Shown here: positions 33,241 through 43,853 of the stretch, one piece after another | Numbering within the stretch: the first letter of the stretch is position 1 | How the letters are laid out: each line of letters opens with the position of its first letter | From: Linum tenue | Taxonomy: Eukaryota; Streptophyta; Magnoliopsida; Malpighiales; Linaceae | Assembly: GCA_946122785.1 (NCBI GenBank) | Contig: CAMGYJ010000011.1 | Span: 10,106,001-10,170,000, forward strand | Direction of reading: 5' to 3' | Length of the DNA: 64,000 bases | Translations under genes and position numbers: made by a program | Notes under the pieces: model-generated | Database searches by the model: none | Seen by the model: the letters and a program-made list of their open reading frames with translations, nothing else | Told to the model about the DNA's origin: nothing

Positions 33241-34180
33241 CAATCACCTCTCCCCTCCGGCTGTCTCTGCTCTGCCTCGGGCCTCTGTTAGGTCAGCCTG
33301 GCCCGTTCCGCCATCACATCCTCCAGCGTCCCTCCTTCCATGAATCGTACACCACAATACCAGGATACTCTGCGATCTGTCGAGGCACCATCCTAGAGTG
33401 TCACTAGATGCAGGCACCCGAATCCGGCGTCGTTCCTGGTTTAGAAAACTCTCACCGGATTTCACTTCCGGCCGGTACTACCCCTTCTTGTTTGATTTTT
33501 TGTTGGATGAATTTGTGGTTTGTTCTCTGCTATTCAGGCCGGAGACCACAAGGTCTTTCTCGGAGACTCCGGTGAGATGCGAGATCGGCGGCCAAAATTT
33601 TGGTGTGGGTGCCGACGTACTGTTTCACCTGACTACCTCTCATTAATGTTAATTAGCATCCCACTTTTTACTGCCTGTCATTAAGGGCTCTTTTACTGCT
33701 GGTGTCTTCATTGATAAGGCTTTTGAATTGTTTAACGTGTTTGAGTTTTAATTTTCCTTTATATCTATTTAATAGAATTGGTATTTTAGTCTTTAATTCA
33801 TTTTTACCTGAGGTCCATTTACTAGAGATGCAACTTCATCAATCGGTTCAAGCATGACCTGAAGCTGCAGAGGCTCGAGTCGTTGCTGTGCAGCAGAGAG
33901 TTACCCGGCGACTGGCTTTGTTCGGCCGATCCTGCATTCAATGCCCCTCCGTTAAGAATTAAAACTCCATTTATTGGAGGTATTCGTCCGTTTCGGACAA
34001 CTAAAGCTTCATTATGAGCTTTTAAATCATCATTCATTTGATGTTATTAGGGAAATAATTTCCTATCCATGTGGGTCAGCTCAATTATTTTCTTTGTTGA
34101 CCTTTTGATTGGAAGCTACCGGCATCTAATTTATTTGATGGTATTAGGTGCCCAACAACGACTCTAATGGGGATAGAGCT
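33241..34180. other. Unassigned GC-rich then AT-rich sequence
   Basis: A plus frame at 33398-33646 (82 codons) lies in GC-richer DNA that may belong to the same set of captured fragments. I do not recognise it. From 33650 to 34180 the sequence is AT-rich with no domain. Confidence 0.3.
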
Positions 34181-34249
34181 TTACTCGACAATGGCAGGTT
34201 TCGTTAATAGTAATTATAGGCCTTCAATGTGTGCTTTATTGGCATTTAA

Positions 34250-35300
34250 TGGGTTTGACTAACCAATGGGACGCACGCAAATTTGATCTTTTACATATAA
34301 ATGGGCTTTTGAAGTGGGGTGGATATTTGGTCTTCCAAATTGGTTTAATTGAGATTATCTTAATTATTTGGAAAAAGACTTGGAATATCCAAGTCCCGTC
34401 TAAGCTCAAAATTTTCATATGACAATGCCTCAAAGTCATACTTCCCACAGTAGTGGCCCTTCAATCTCGTGGAGTCAACTGTCTCAACCGTTGCCCTGTC
34501 TGCTGGAGACATCGATAAAGCATTCAACATTTATTCTTCAGATGCCCCCTAGCCACCAGATTGTGGACTTTAGTGGGATTGAGCAACTTTATTGAGACCG
34601 CCCAGACTGTTAACTTTAGTCTACGGTGGCGACATGTCATGGTCTCCGAGACCTCCCAAATCCACATTCTCCAATGCGTCTGTTTTCTTTGGAGAATCTG
34701 GAAGTCTAGAAATAAAGTGGCCTTCGAATTTATCCAACCCCATGTCTGTTCCCTAGCCAGACAGTTCTACAACCAGGTCCTCAAATTCTCCAATCTTCTT
34801 CCTCCTCCTCCGCCCCGCATCTCTCTAATCCCAATTCATCCTGCCACCACTTGGGTCCTTCCACCAGAAGACTTTTTGAAGATCAACGTAGACGCAGCTG
34901 TTGTGCCACCGGTTGTTCGTCTGGGCTTGTTATCCGTGGATCAGACGGGCATGTGGTGTTGGCGCTCGGGCTGCAGCATCATGGAGTAGTCTTTCCTTAT
35001 CTGGCAGAGCTTCTAAAGACGCCATCTCCATCGTAGCCTCAAGTTCCTTGACCCACGTGATAGTCGAAGGTGATTCCGAAGTGGTGGTCTACCAAGTCTG
35101 TCAATGCGTCTTTGAAGTCTCTATTGGTGGTCTGGTGTTACGAGAGTGTCTTCAGATCCTTAGCTCTTCGTCTGTTTGTATAGAGTTTAGGGCGGTACAT
35201 AGATCCGCCAACAGTGCTGCCAATAGAGTGGCGCGTAAAGCACTGCTTTTGTCTCGTGTAGAGCTAAAATCTTTTGATTTTTTGGGGTGGCTTCTTTAGA
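34250..35300 (+). pseudogene. LINE ORF2 C-terminus: zinc finger and RNase H
   Basis: Read across several frameshifts: WNIQVPSKLKIFI near 34380 and a CPVCWRH-type segment near 34490 (zf-RVT module), LWRIWKSRNKVAFEF near 34700, then an RVT_3-type RNase H (FLKINVDAAVV, GLVIRGSDGHVVLALG, IVEGDSEVVVYQV, RAVHRSANSAANRVARKAL). This order is the 3' end of plant L1-like ORF2. The reverse transcriptase and endonuclease are absent. Truncation at the 5' side is usual for LINE insertions. Confidence 0.75.
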
Positions 35301-35639
35301 ATCTTAGGGGTCCTGGGTAGAATTGTAAGTTTAACTATTTTCTTCCATTGATATCACTCAGAAATAATAAAAAAATCAATATTAAGTCCCCTACAAAAGA
35401 AAAAGGATAGAACTTAAAATAAGCTCATTAGGAGCTTGGATAGTAGGGATGAACATTGATTAGGAGTTAATTAAAATTGTGCGTGAATAATTAAAATTTA
35501 GGCATTGGATGGTTTTGGGAAGCTGAGAAATTTTGGGGAAAGAGAAGAAGAAAGGTTTTAAATAAATTAGCTGCTAACTTTTATACATAAAAAAACTTCC
35601 AACAGAGTGGTTTAATCTCTTTTTAATAAAAACGAGGTC

Positions 35640-36010
35640 TATGGTTCGATTCACATCGCCTGCCCTTATTATATATATAATGTTTTGGTGGGCCTTGCCG
35701 GGAGTGCAGCTCGGCAGCACAGGTTGGGTGGGCCTTGCCAAGGGTGAGCTTCACCGGATTATGAGGCCCAGGTAGACTCTGCCCCCCTACGAACTTATAT
35801 TATGTGAGGCCCCTAAAATTTTAGGCCCAGTGTCGTGGGTCTGACCAGCATAGGGCCTGGGCCGGGCCTGATTCTACCTCTCCGGTGAACTAGTCTGAAC
35901 ACTCAAGGAAACCACATAAATGTTCGTGTTATTTCATTTTCAGTTCTTAACATGGTATTAGAGTCTCTCTTATGAGGTTTTCGGCTGCTCGGCTGTGTAG
36001 TTCGTAGGTC
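35640..36010 (+). mobile_element. copia LTR end and primer-binding site, plus orientation
   Basis: The sequence ...CAGTTCTTAACA is followed directly by TGGTATTAGAGTC, a one- or two-mismatch version of the initiator tRNA-Met primer-binding site used by copia. The LTR would therefore end at about 35950 and extend left, perhaps from about 35640. The leader that follows is T-rich and ends at about 36270 without a gag domain, so this is a remnant. Confidence 0.5.
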
Positions 36011-36269
36011 TCGTTTTGTTGCTCTTTGGATCGTGTTTTCTTGATGATCGCCTTCTTCTCTTGGGTATATTCTCGGCTGCTGCTGATTCTGTTTTGGCCT
36101 TCTCTCTGCTGCTGTGGGTTTTCTATTTTTTTTTTGTGTGGTTGTTTGGGTATTCTCGGCTGTTACTTTGTCCGCTGTTGTTGGTGAGTTGTTTGGTGAG
36201 GAATTCTTCAATGGTCCCGGATCACCACATCAGCCAGCCAATATGGTGCTCCCCCACCATTAAAAAAAC

Positions 36270-37873
36270 GACACCTGTAAAACTAATTTAATATGTGATA
36301 AAACTTTGCCCGAACTATGACCATATAATTATCTTTGGCACGTGGATTCATAAATTAACATTCTGGCCTCAACTATGCAGCATATAGACTAAATTAGCCT
36401 GACACATGCTTTGACCGTCAATTTGGATGGTCAACACCATTGACCGTTAGTCAACACGCCATGTCATTGCCTAGTCAGTCTAAAAATCATTAAAATTCAA
36501 ATAATTTTTCTAATAATTATTATTTATCAATTTCAAATTAAACAAAAAATAAAATTCAAAAAATATATAATCAATTTTTTGTTTTATATTTTGGAATATT
36601 AGAATATGATAAATTTTATAAATTAAAAAATTATCAAATTAAATTTTATAAATGTAGAAAATATAAAAAAACATAAACCAAAAAATAAATTTTCTTTTTG
36701 TAATTTTATTATTTATCATTATCAAATTAAACAAAAAATAAAATTATAAAAACATAAAATAAATTTTATTTTTTAATTTTTTTCGTAATTTTAAAATGAA
36801 AAATTTAATAAATCAACAAAAAATTATGAAATTATTATATATTTTTTAAATTACCCAAACAAATATATTGTTTTTTTAAAATGAAAAACTTAATCTTATA
36901 CAGATTAACTGAAGTAGTTAAGACATAATATAACAATCAAGTTGGAATAATAGTTCCATTCTAGAAGTAGCCTCTAATGAAATGTAAGAAAAAAAATATG
37001 GAGTTCATGAGCTGCAACTTTTAGTTCCCATTCTCTGTTTGTGAAGCCCGCAATCATTAAAAATTGAATGCTTATGGTAGAGAAATTAATCTAATAATCT
37101 ACTACTAGGAAACACAAATAAAAGCATTCTATGATAGTCAGTTAAATGATGACCTGGTTTGCATATAAGAATGGCCACATTAGATTTCCCGGGTATGATT
37201 GAGGCAAAGCATTCTGTAATTGTGATAAGTAAATAATCATCCATGATAAGTTGACAAACATAGTTGTAGATATATTTTATAGGATAAATCAGGAACCTGA
37301 TTGAGAAGAATCATTGGACTTGTACTAGTATTTGGCATCATATTCACGTAGGAAAGGTTTGGAACACTCCCACCCTGTCAGAACATTCAATATTTATTGG
37401 GCTTAATATGCACGAAAAGAGTGCAACCAACAAAAATGGAGGAGATAAACTACCAGTTGTTCTGCTGAAAATTATTGAAACCAGTAGCTTGAGGTACACT
37501 AAAAAGGCGGCTCTCCCATTGCAAAATTATTGAGTCCAGTAGCTTGAGGCACAATGAAAGTTGATACTGACTACATATTGACAAGTGCATTATCAGACGG
37601 TTGAAATCACTTGTTCAAACATATAAAGAAACATTGATATCATTAACAAGTTAAGTTGACACATACCGGCGGAAGAGTTTGCCAATGTGGGGTTTGAACA
37701 TGGTTCGTTTGTCTTTGTTCCGATACATTTGACTGGGATTTTTTCCCTGTAACACCCTCTTAGTAGTTTTTATGATAAAAATAGTTATAATTCAGATAAA
37801 TAAGAAGGCATGAATATGAAATACTTACTAGATGATGTTTTCCATATTTTGGCTTGCGCTTCTCAAAGTGCCC
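36270..37873. other. AT-rich DNA without genes
   Basis: Nothing codes here. It includes a stretch with paired TTGACCGT and GGTCAA strings (36400-36450), a very AT-rich segment (36480-36900) and a small 54-bp tandem duplication built on AAAATTATTGA...CCAGTAGCTTGAGG (37468 and 37522). The right part is the presumed 3' flank or last introns of the FRS-like pseudogene. Confidence 0.5.
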
Positions 37874-39055
37874 TTATACTCTGCCATTTGATCCTTTTGA
37901 ATTAGCTTGAGGAGGATCCAGCATTGGAGTTTCATCTGCTTCTAAATGGCTGCCTTCTTTCTCAACATGGTTACCCATATCTAGTTTAGCCAATTCGTGC
38001 TCCACTTTCAATTCAAGATCCAACAAGCTTGCTTGACATATTTTCCTTATGTTTTCATGTTGTTGGCTTTTATATATGAAACCACTCGCTATACGCATCA
38101 TAGAGCTTCGCCAAACTATTTCTGCTTCTTCGGTTTTAACAGAAACTGGATCTTTCTCGTACTCCATCATCCCTCCTTTTGCCTCTTTGGTCCTGCGTCT
38201 CAGAATATAGTCCTTAGGTATATTCGTAATGTTCCTCATGTTGAGAATTTTTAAAGCATGACAACAAAGTATCCCCTTTGCCTCAAACTTCTTACAGGAA
38301 CAAAAAACTTCATTCTTCTGCATGTCAAAATGCATTGTCTGGACTCTTCTTTGACCCTCTTCTTTCACCTCATATGTGTATGTCAACCCATCACTATCTG
38401 TTTCTATCCATGTAGTTGCAATGCTTGAAAGGAATTCTTTCTGAACCACCATGTACATAATAATGGTATAAACATCTGCAACATGTGCTAAAAATGCCAG
38501 AATGTTTAACCATAACGGTGGAGTACCTTGCTTACATAAAAAAATCCTCTTGTTGCTCCCTTGAACGCAAATTTGCAACTAGGTTCTCAAACTGAATAGT
38601 GAAATCAGTAAGAGATGTGGTTTTCCCTGCTATACCATTCAAAAGATTATTCGTACTTTTACTTCTCTGAGATGACTTGATACCAGCAGAAAAGTATTCA
38701 TGACTGTAGACTGTGCTCCACTTTCTTCGAATTTCATACATGCCATTAAGCCAACTATGACATGTAATGCCATACTTTTCTTTCATTTCATCCCATGTCT
38801 CTTCAAATTCTTTCTCTGACTCGCAACCTGTACAACACCTATTCCACAACGCCTGAAAAGAAGAATCCCCATTCAAATCACCAAAATGAGATGGCACATT
38901 CTTGCTTATGTTCCATAAGCATAAACGATGTGTAGTGTCTTTAAACACCTCCTTGATTGCCTTTGCCATAGCAGCATCTTGATCAGTGAAGATGGTAACA
39001 GGTGATCTATTTCGCATTGACTCCAAAAATGACTTGAATACCGCCCAAATGTTGC
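37874..39055 (-). pseudogene. FAR1-related sequence (FRS) gene, 3' part
   Basis: From about 39055 down: WAVFKSFLESMRNRSPVTIF, then TDQDAAMAKAI and THRLCLWNISKN, the MULE-type domain of FAR1/FRS transcription factors. LSSIATTWIETDSDG follows, then the SWIM finger VFCSCKKFEAKGILCCHALK and a C-terminal helix-rich tail ending SNGRV at 37874. A frameshift lies at about 38540-38570. The FAR1 DNA-binding domain and upstream exons are missing because chromovirus D begins at the break. FRS proteins are domesticated MULE transposases acting in nuclear light signalling. Unlike the MULE transposase at 19558, this looks like a host gene tail, but a MULE origin is not excluded. Confidence 0.75.
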
Positions 39056-39059
39056 AGCA

Positions 39060-39138
39060 GTCACCATCCAGCTGGCACAGGCTGTTACAAATCCCTGCTC
39101 CACGTCACCATCCAGCTGGCACAGGCTGTTACAAATCC
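39060..39138. repeat. 44-bp tandem duplication at the FRS-chromovirus junction
   Basis: GTCACCATCCAGCTGGCACA and the following GGCTGTTACAAATCC occur at 39060 and again at 39104, separated by CTGCTCCAC. In element D's orientation the unit begins TGTAACAGCC right after a purine tract, so it may be what remains of D's 3' LTR start. Confidence 0.8.
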
Positions 39139-39174
39139 TCTCCCTTCAAATTCAGCTTGTCCTCAAGCTGAAAC

Positions 39175-39588
39175 TAGGCTGGAAAAGCTGGGTATTGCAG
39201 GCGAAACTCAGGCAAATCTTCCCACGTAGCTTCCTCAGGATGTTGATGTGTCCATTGCACTAAGACTTGCGTCAAAGCACGGTTGTCGCGGTTGATAAAC
39301 CTTCGAGCCAAAATGTGAGCAGGGGGACAAGTTTCAAGGTTCCATTGTCGTCCTGTGTTGGGAGGTGCAAAGAGCTGGAGGTACAGTCGATTTGCAAAGC
39401 TTCAGCTGGGAAACATGGAATACAGGATGTACCTTGGACTTAGTTGGTAATGCGAGTTTGTACGCCACGGATCCCACCTTGCTCACAATCTGATATGGCC
39501 CAAAAAAACGAGCTTCTAACTTATTTCCATGTCGCCCCACCACGGATCCCTGACGATAAGGCTGCAACCTGAGATGAACCCAGTCCAT
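39175..39588 (-). pseudogene. Integrase C-terminus and chromodomain of element D
   Basis: MDWVHLRLQPYRQGSV, then RFFGPYQIVSKVGSVAYKLA (GPY/F-type module) and HPVFHVSQLK in the frame from 39588. The chromodomain follows after a frame change near 39340: ILARRFINRDNRALTQVLVQ and WTHQHPEEATWEDLPEF, ending at a stop near 39175. The WE-and-aromatic pattern of the chromodomain is well kept. Confidence 0.88.
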
Positions 39589-39807
39589 AACCTGTAATGT
39601 TCTTTCAGAACGGCGGCGGTCAGCGTATTATTTCTGCCGGTTCTGTGCCCTTGTTATGTTCTGGGTAAGAAAGTGAACGAGTTGCTGCTACTTCACAACA
39701 CGATCCTCCACAGCTCCCACCGGAGTAGATAGAGTCGGTCCTAACCCAAAAAGAGCCGGTGGAAACCCATACAAAGCCTCAAAAGGCGTCATCTGCAGAC
39801 TAAGGTG

Positions 39808-40643
39808 TTAATGCATATTATAGCACCATTCTGCCAGAGTAAGCCAGTCCACCCAGTCATGTGGCCTATGGAATGTCATACAACGCAAGTAATCTTCCAG
39901 ACATCTATTAACCCTCTCGGTCTGGCCATCTGTCTGTGGGTGATAGGTCGTGGAGAAGTGTAAATCAGTATGGTGCAGCCTGAAAAACTCTATCCATAAC
40001 TGACTTGTAAATGTTGCGTCTCTATCGCAAACAATAGTGGATGGCATACCATGGTATTTAAACACCCCGTCGAAGAAGACTTGAGCAATTTCAGCAGCTG
40101 TATAAGGGTGTTTGAGACTGAAAAAATGGGCTGCTTTGGTGAATCGATCCACCACGACTAATAGAACTTGCTTACCTCGAGAAGTAGGCAGCCCTTCCAC
40201 AAAATCCATGCTAATATCATGCCAAGCTCGAACTGGAATGGGAAGTTGCTGTAGTAACCCCGGTGAAGCAAGTGTTTCTGTTTCGCAACGCTGACAAACA
40301 TCGCAGGAGCTACCCAATTCGCCACTGCAGTCTTCATCCCGCGCCAGTAGAAGTGAGCTTTGAGACGTTGGTAAGTCACCTGTGCACCCGAATGACCTCC
40401 TACAGGAGATAAGTGGAACAAATGGAGAAGTTTGCTTCGCATATGGCCTGCATTTCCCACAACAATGGACCCCTTGTAACGTAATATGCCAGCCGAGTAA
40501 GCCCAAAGAGATGGCCCATGTGAGTTGACGGCAGCTGCAACTATAAGATCTGCCACTTCTGTATCACCAACATATATGTGTTCAATTTCCCCCAACCATT
40601 CAGTTAGAACCATAGAAATAGCCTCACAACTGCCTTGTTCCAA
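39808..40643 (-). pseudogene. Integrase zinc-binding and catalytic core of element D
   Basis: The zinc-binding half (HLFHLSPVGGHSGAQVTYQR, YWRGMK) is in the frame starting at 40643. The cysteine half (CDVCQRCETET) and the catalytic core (SMDFVEGLP, VCDRDATFTS, GQTERVNRCLEDY) are in the frame 40506-39808. A frameshift near 40290 divides them. All three acidic catalytic residues are present. The reading breaks again at about 39808 before the C-terminal domain. Confidence 0.88.
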
Positions 40644-40649
40644 ACTATC

Positions 40650-40724
40650 TTAAAAAACACGAGATAATGCATCAGCAGCACCATTAAACTTCCCCTTTCT
40701 ATAGCTGATCTGAAAGTCTAACCC
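40650..40724 (-). pseudogene. RNase H remainder of element D, left of Cassandra 2
   Basis: DFQISYRKGKFNGAADALSR is the end of RNase H. It continues directly from LVKLMGF at 41357 once the Cassandra element and one target duplication are removed. This shows the domain was continuous when Cassandra 2 inserted. Confidence 0.9.
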
Positions 40725-41356
40725 TGTAACATCCCGAACCTTTTCCCGACAACATACTGTCCGCTTTGGGCCTCTACACCCGCACGGATTTCGACTTGGG
40801 GTGCAATTCAAGGTGACTTCCCATAAGGTCACCCATCCTTGTTGTACTCCACACTGAGCACGTTTAACTTCGGAGTTCTCACAAGAACTCTTCCGTTACA
40901 CCCCAAAACGCGTCTTGTCAGTTAAGGCCGGTTTCCTACTTATGAACCATGGATCTCTCCCGTGCTTTGTCGATGTGGGATTCGCCTAAGGTGTTACATA
41001 CACCCCCCTCGGGACTCAACGTCCTCGTTGAGGTTTGCCCCACCATCGTTCAAGAGGGACGCGGAGAGGCTCTGATACCACTTGTAACATCCCGAACCTT
41101 TTCCCGACAAGATACTGTCCGCTTTGGGCCTCTACACCCGCACGGATTTCGACTTGGGGTGCAATTCAAGGTGACTTCCCATAAGGTCACCCATCCTTGT
41201 TGTACTCCACACTGAGCACGTTTAACTTCGGAGTTCTCACAAGAACTCTTCCATTACACCCCAAAACGCGTCTTGTCAGTTAAGGCCGGTTTCCTACTTA
41301 TGAACCATGGATCTCTCCCGTGCTTTGTCGATGTGGGATTCGCCTAAGGTGTTACA
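40725..41356 (-). mobile_element. Cassandra TRIM retrotransposon 2
   Basis: LTRs at 40725-40998 and 41083-41356, both 274 bp, start TGTAAC and end GTTACA on the plus strand. The target duplication AACCC is exact (40720-40724 and 41357-41361). Read on the minus strand, the primer-binding site TGGTATCAGAGCC lies three bases after the 5' LTR, and GAGGGGGGTG is the purine tract before the 3' LTR. 5S rRNA-like domains occupy about 40798-40905 and 41157-41263. I count only two differences between the LTRs, so this copy is young. It has no coding capacity. It interrupts RNase H of chromovirus D. Confidence 0.96.
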
Positions 41357-43494
41357 AACCCCATAAGCTTCACAAGCCCTTTCTTTTGGATAGCCGTGTG
41401 GACTTTCTGCCCAAGTAAAAACTTCAAACTCTCATGGTCAGTTACAATGGTGAACGGTCTTCCTTCTAAATAATGCCTCCAGTGATCCACCGCCATGAGG
41501 ACAGCCAAATACTCTTTCTCATACGTGCTGAGGCCTTGGTTACGCACGCTGAGAGCCTTGCTAAAATAAGCCAAGGGTCTGCCCCCTTGAGTCAGCACAG
41601 CTCCTACGCCCGAGCCGCAAGCATCTGTTTCTAAAACGAATGGAAGAGAGAAGTCAGGTAGAGTTAAGACAGGAGCGTGACACATTGCTGTCTTTAGAAT
41701 GTCAAAAGCAGTTTCAGCTTCTGAAGACCATTGGAAGCCATTCTTCTTCAACAAATCCGTGAGAGGTCGGCTAATAATGCCATAATGCTTGACGAACTTG
41801 CGGTAGCACCCTATTAAACCCAAGAATCCCCTGAGTTGCTTGACAGTTTGGGGCCTCGGCCAAGACTTCATAGCTGCTACCTTGCTATGGTCTGTTGCCA
41901 CTCCTTCCCCACTAATAATATGACCCAAATATTCAACCTTAGGCTGGCCAAAAGAGCACTTAGAAGCTTTAGCATAGAGCTGGTGTTGGCGAAGCAGCTG
42001 CAAAGCAATAGACAGGTTCTGGAAGTGGTCCTCTTCTGACTTACTATAGACCAAAATGTCGTAAAAAAATACCAGAATGAATTTCCTGAGATGCTTGCCG
42101 AACACATGATTCATAAGTGCCTGAAAAGTAGCTGGGGCGTTGGTAAGACCAAACGGCATAACCCTGAACTCGTAATGCCCCTGATGTGTGCGAAAGGCAG
42201 TTTTAAACTGATCCTCAGGCTGCATCCGTATCTGGTGATAACCAGCCCTCAGATCCAACTTCCAAAAAATCACAGCACCATGCAATTCGTCCAATAGATC
42301 TTTAATGTGAGGGATGGGGAACTTGTCTTTGATTGTGGCGGCATTTAACTCTCTATAATCGACACAAAAGCGCCAACTGCCATCCTTCTTACCAATCAGT
42401 AGGACAGGAGATGCATATGGACTGTGGCTTGGTTGAATGAAGTCAGACTGGAGCATCTCAGCTATAAGTTTTTCGGCAATTGCTTTGTGGTGGTGGGGGA
42501 ACCTATAAGGACGTATGTTAATGGGTTTTGTGTTGGGTAACAGGGGAATGGAATGGTCAAAAGGGCGTGATGGAGGTAGAGAGGTGGGAGCACTAAACAC
42601 ATCAGCATACTGGTCCAACAATGGTTGCAAGAAAGGAGGAGGTGGAGTAGGAACAAACACTGGTTCCATGGAGAACACAGCACGAGTCAAGTGTGTAAGA
42701 GGCTTTCGAAGCAATTGCTGGAAATTTCTACCATTCATCACCTTACATTGACCCTCCTTGGTCAATCCCTGCAAGGTTAGAGTGTTTCCCTGCCAATCAA
42801 ATGCAAGCTGTCGCTTCTTCAATTCCACCTGAAAGGGACTGACAGTCTCCAACCAATCCCACCCCAAAACCAAGTCATGGGCAGGTAAGTCCAAGGTACG
42901 CACATCAAAATGGAACTCTTGACCTTGCATTTTCCAAATAAAATCCTTGCACACCGAATTGCTCAATAATGTATGTCCACTCGCAACTTTAACCCTCATA
43001 GGAGCTATAGTCTCTGTTCTACAATGAAGTTCTTCAGCCTTAACACTATTCAAGGTGTGGGAACTACCTGTGTCGATGAGGACCGTCACCTCACGATGTC
43101 CTGCAGTAGCGGGAATGAGCAGTGAGTTTCCAGAGTAGCCTGTGCCCATAGCCTGCAACGTGACTTCCAGCTCGGCATCCTGGAATTCATCCTCTGATTC
43201 CTCCTCTCCTCTAGGCAACAAGGAATTATCAGCCTGCATCAATTGTATCTGCTTCTTGCTTGCACAAATGTGTCCATGAAAATACTTATCGCCACATTTG
43301 TAACAGAGTCCCTGCCCCCTTGGAATGGTACCGCGATCCTGAGAAGAAGAGGAAGGAGAGTCCCGCGACCACTGTTTGTCTTGACGTCGCCGGCGAAGCA
43401 CTGGGCCAACGAGGGGAAGTGGCCTGACGAGACTTGCGTTTCCTAGCATCAATTGCTGATTCCTCCAGCCGTGCTTGGTAGAAAGCACAAGCAA
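41357..43494 (-). pseudogene. gag end, protease, RT and RNase H start of element D
   Basis: A long frame (ORF from 43494). Near the start is a CCHC-type knuckle, GLCYKCGDKYFHGHIC. The protease follows with VLIDTGSSHTL and LGWDWLETV. The RT then has SPVLLIGKKDGSWRF, LDLRAGYHQIRM, MPFGLTNAPATFQ and the motif FFYDILVYS, in which the first of the usual two aspartates has become Tyr. RNase H starts at about FVLETDACGSGVGAVL and runs to KLMGF, where Cassandra 2 interrupts it. The lost RT aspartate means it could not copy itself even if in frame. Confidence 0.92.
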
Positions 43495-43853
43495 GCGACG
43501 ATGGATTCAACACCTGAACACGAGGCTGAATCTCCCCATCCAATCCACCCAAGAAACTAAGGATGAAGTATTGTTCGTTGAGTTTAGGATTTAGACGAAG
43601 CATCCGCGAACGAAGTTCCTCGAATTCCTCCTGATAACGAGCAACCGAACTCGTCTGCCGCAGCTGATTGAAGGCAGCCACCACATTCATCTGCTCTTGA
43701 TTTCCAAACCGATGGAACAGGTCGTCGACGAACTGCCCCCAAATTAAAGGAAAACGACGGAAGGACCACCCCTCAAACCACGTGAAAGCACGACCCTCTG
43801 ACACGCTAAAGCACAACACCAAACTGCGACCAAGTGTAATCGCAGTCCGGGAA
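43286..43853 (-). pseudogene. gag core of element D, truncated by element B
   Basis: The frame contains GRAFTWFEGWSFRRFPLIWG, FVDDLFHRFGNQEQ, TSSVARYQEEFEELRSRML and FLGGLDGEIQPRV, a typical Ty3 gag core. Its 5' end is lost where the LTR of element B starts at 43853/43854, so the first codons of the open frame are B sequence. It overlaps the next frame near 43290-43494, indicating a frameshift. Confidence 0.85.

Larger units (their letters stand above)
39105..43853 (-). mobile_element. Chromovirus D, incomplete, host of further insertions
   Basis: A minus-strand Ty3/gypsy element with gag, protease, RT, RNase H, integrase and a C-terminal chromodomain. It is interrupted at 40725-41356 by Cassandra 2 and cut at 43853 by the LTR of element B. 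A purine tract (GAAGGGAGAGGATT) near 39134-39147 marks its 3' end, but only tens of bases of LTR-like sequence follow. The 5' gag and 5' LTR should lie beyond element B, outside the window. Several frameshifts and a mutated RT motif show it is inactive. It is similar in layout to element C but clearly a different family. Confidence 0.88.

Noticed and set aside
35700..35890. Short inverted strings rich in GGGCC near 35700-35890
   Set aside because: I could not pair them into defined ends with target duplications, so I left them within the copia remnant region.
37874..39055. Second copy of the MULE transposase at 19558
   Set aside because: The SWIM finger and flanking motifs differ and match FRS-type proteins better, no CCHC tail is present, and no MULE terminus is seen around it. 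A MULE origin is still possible.
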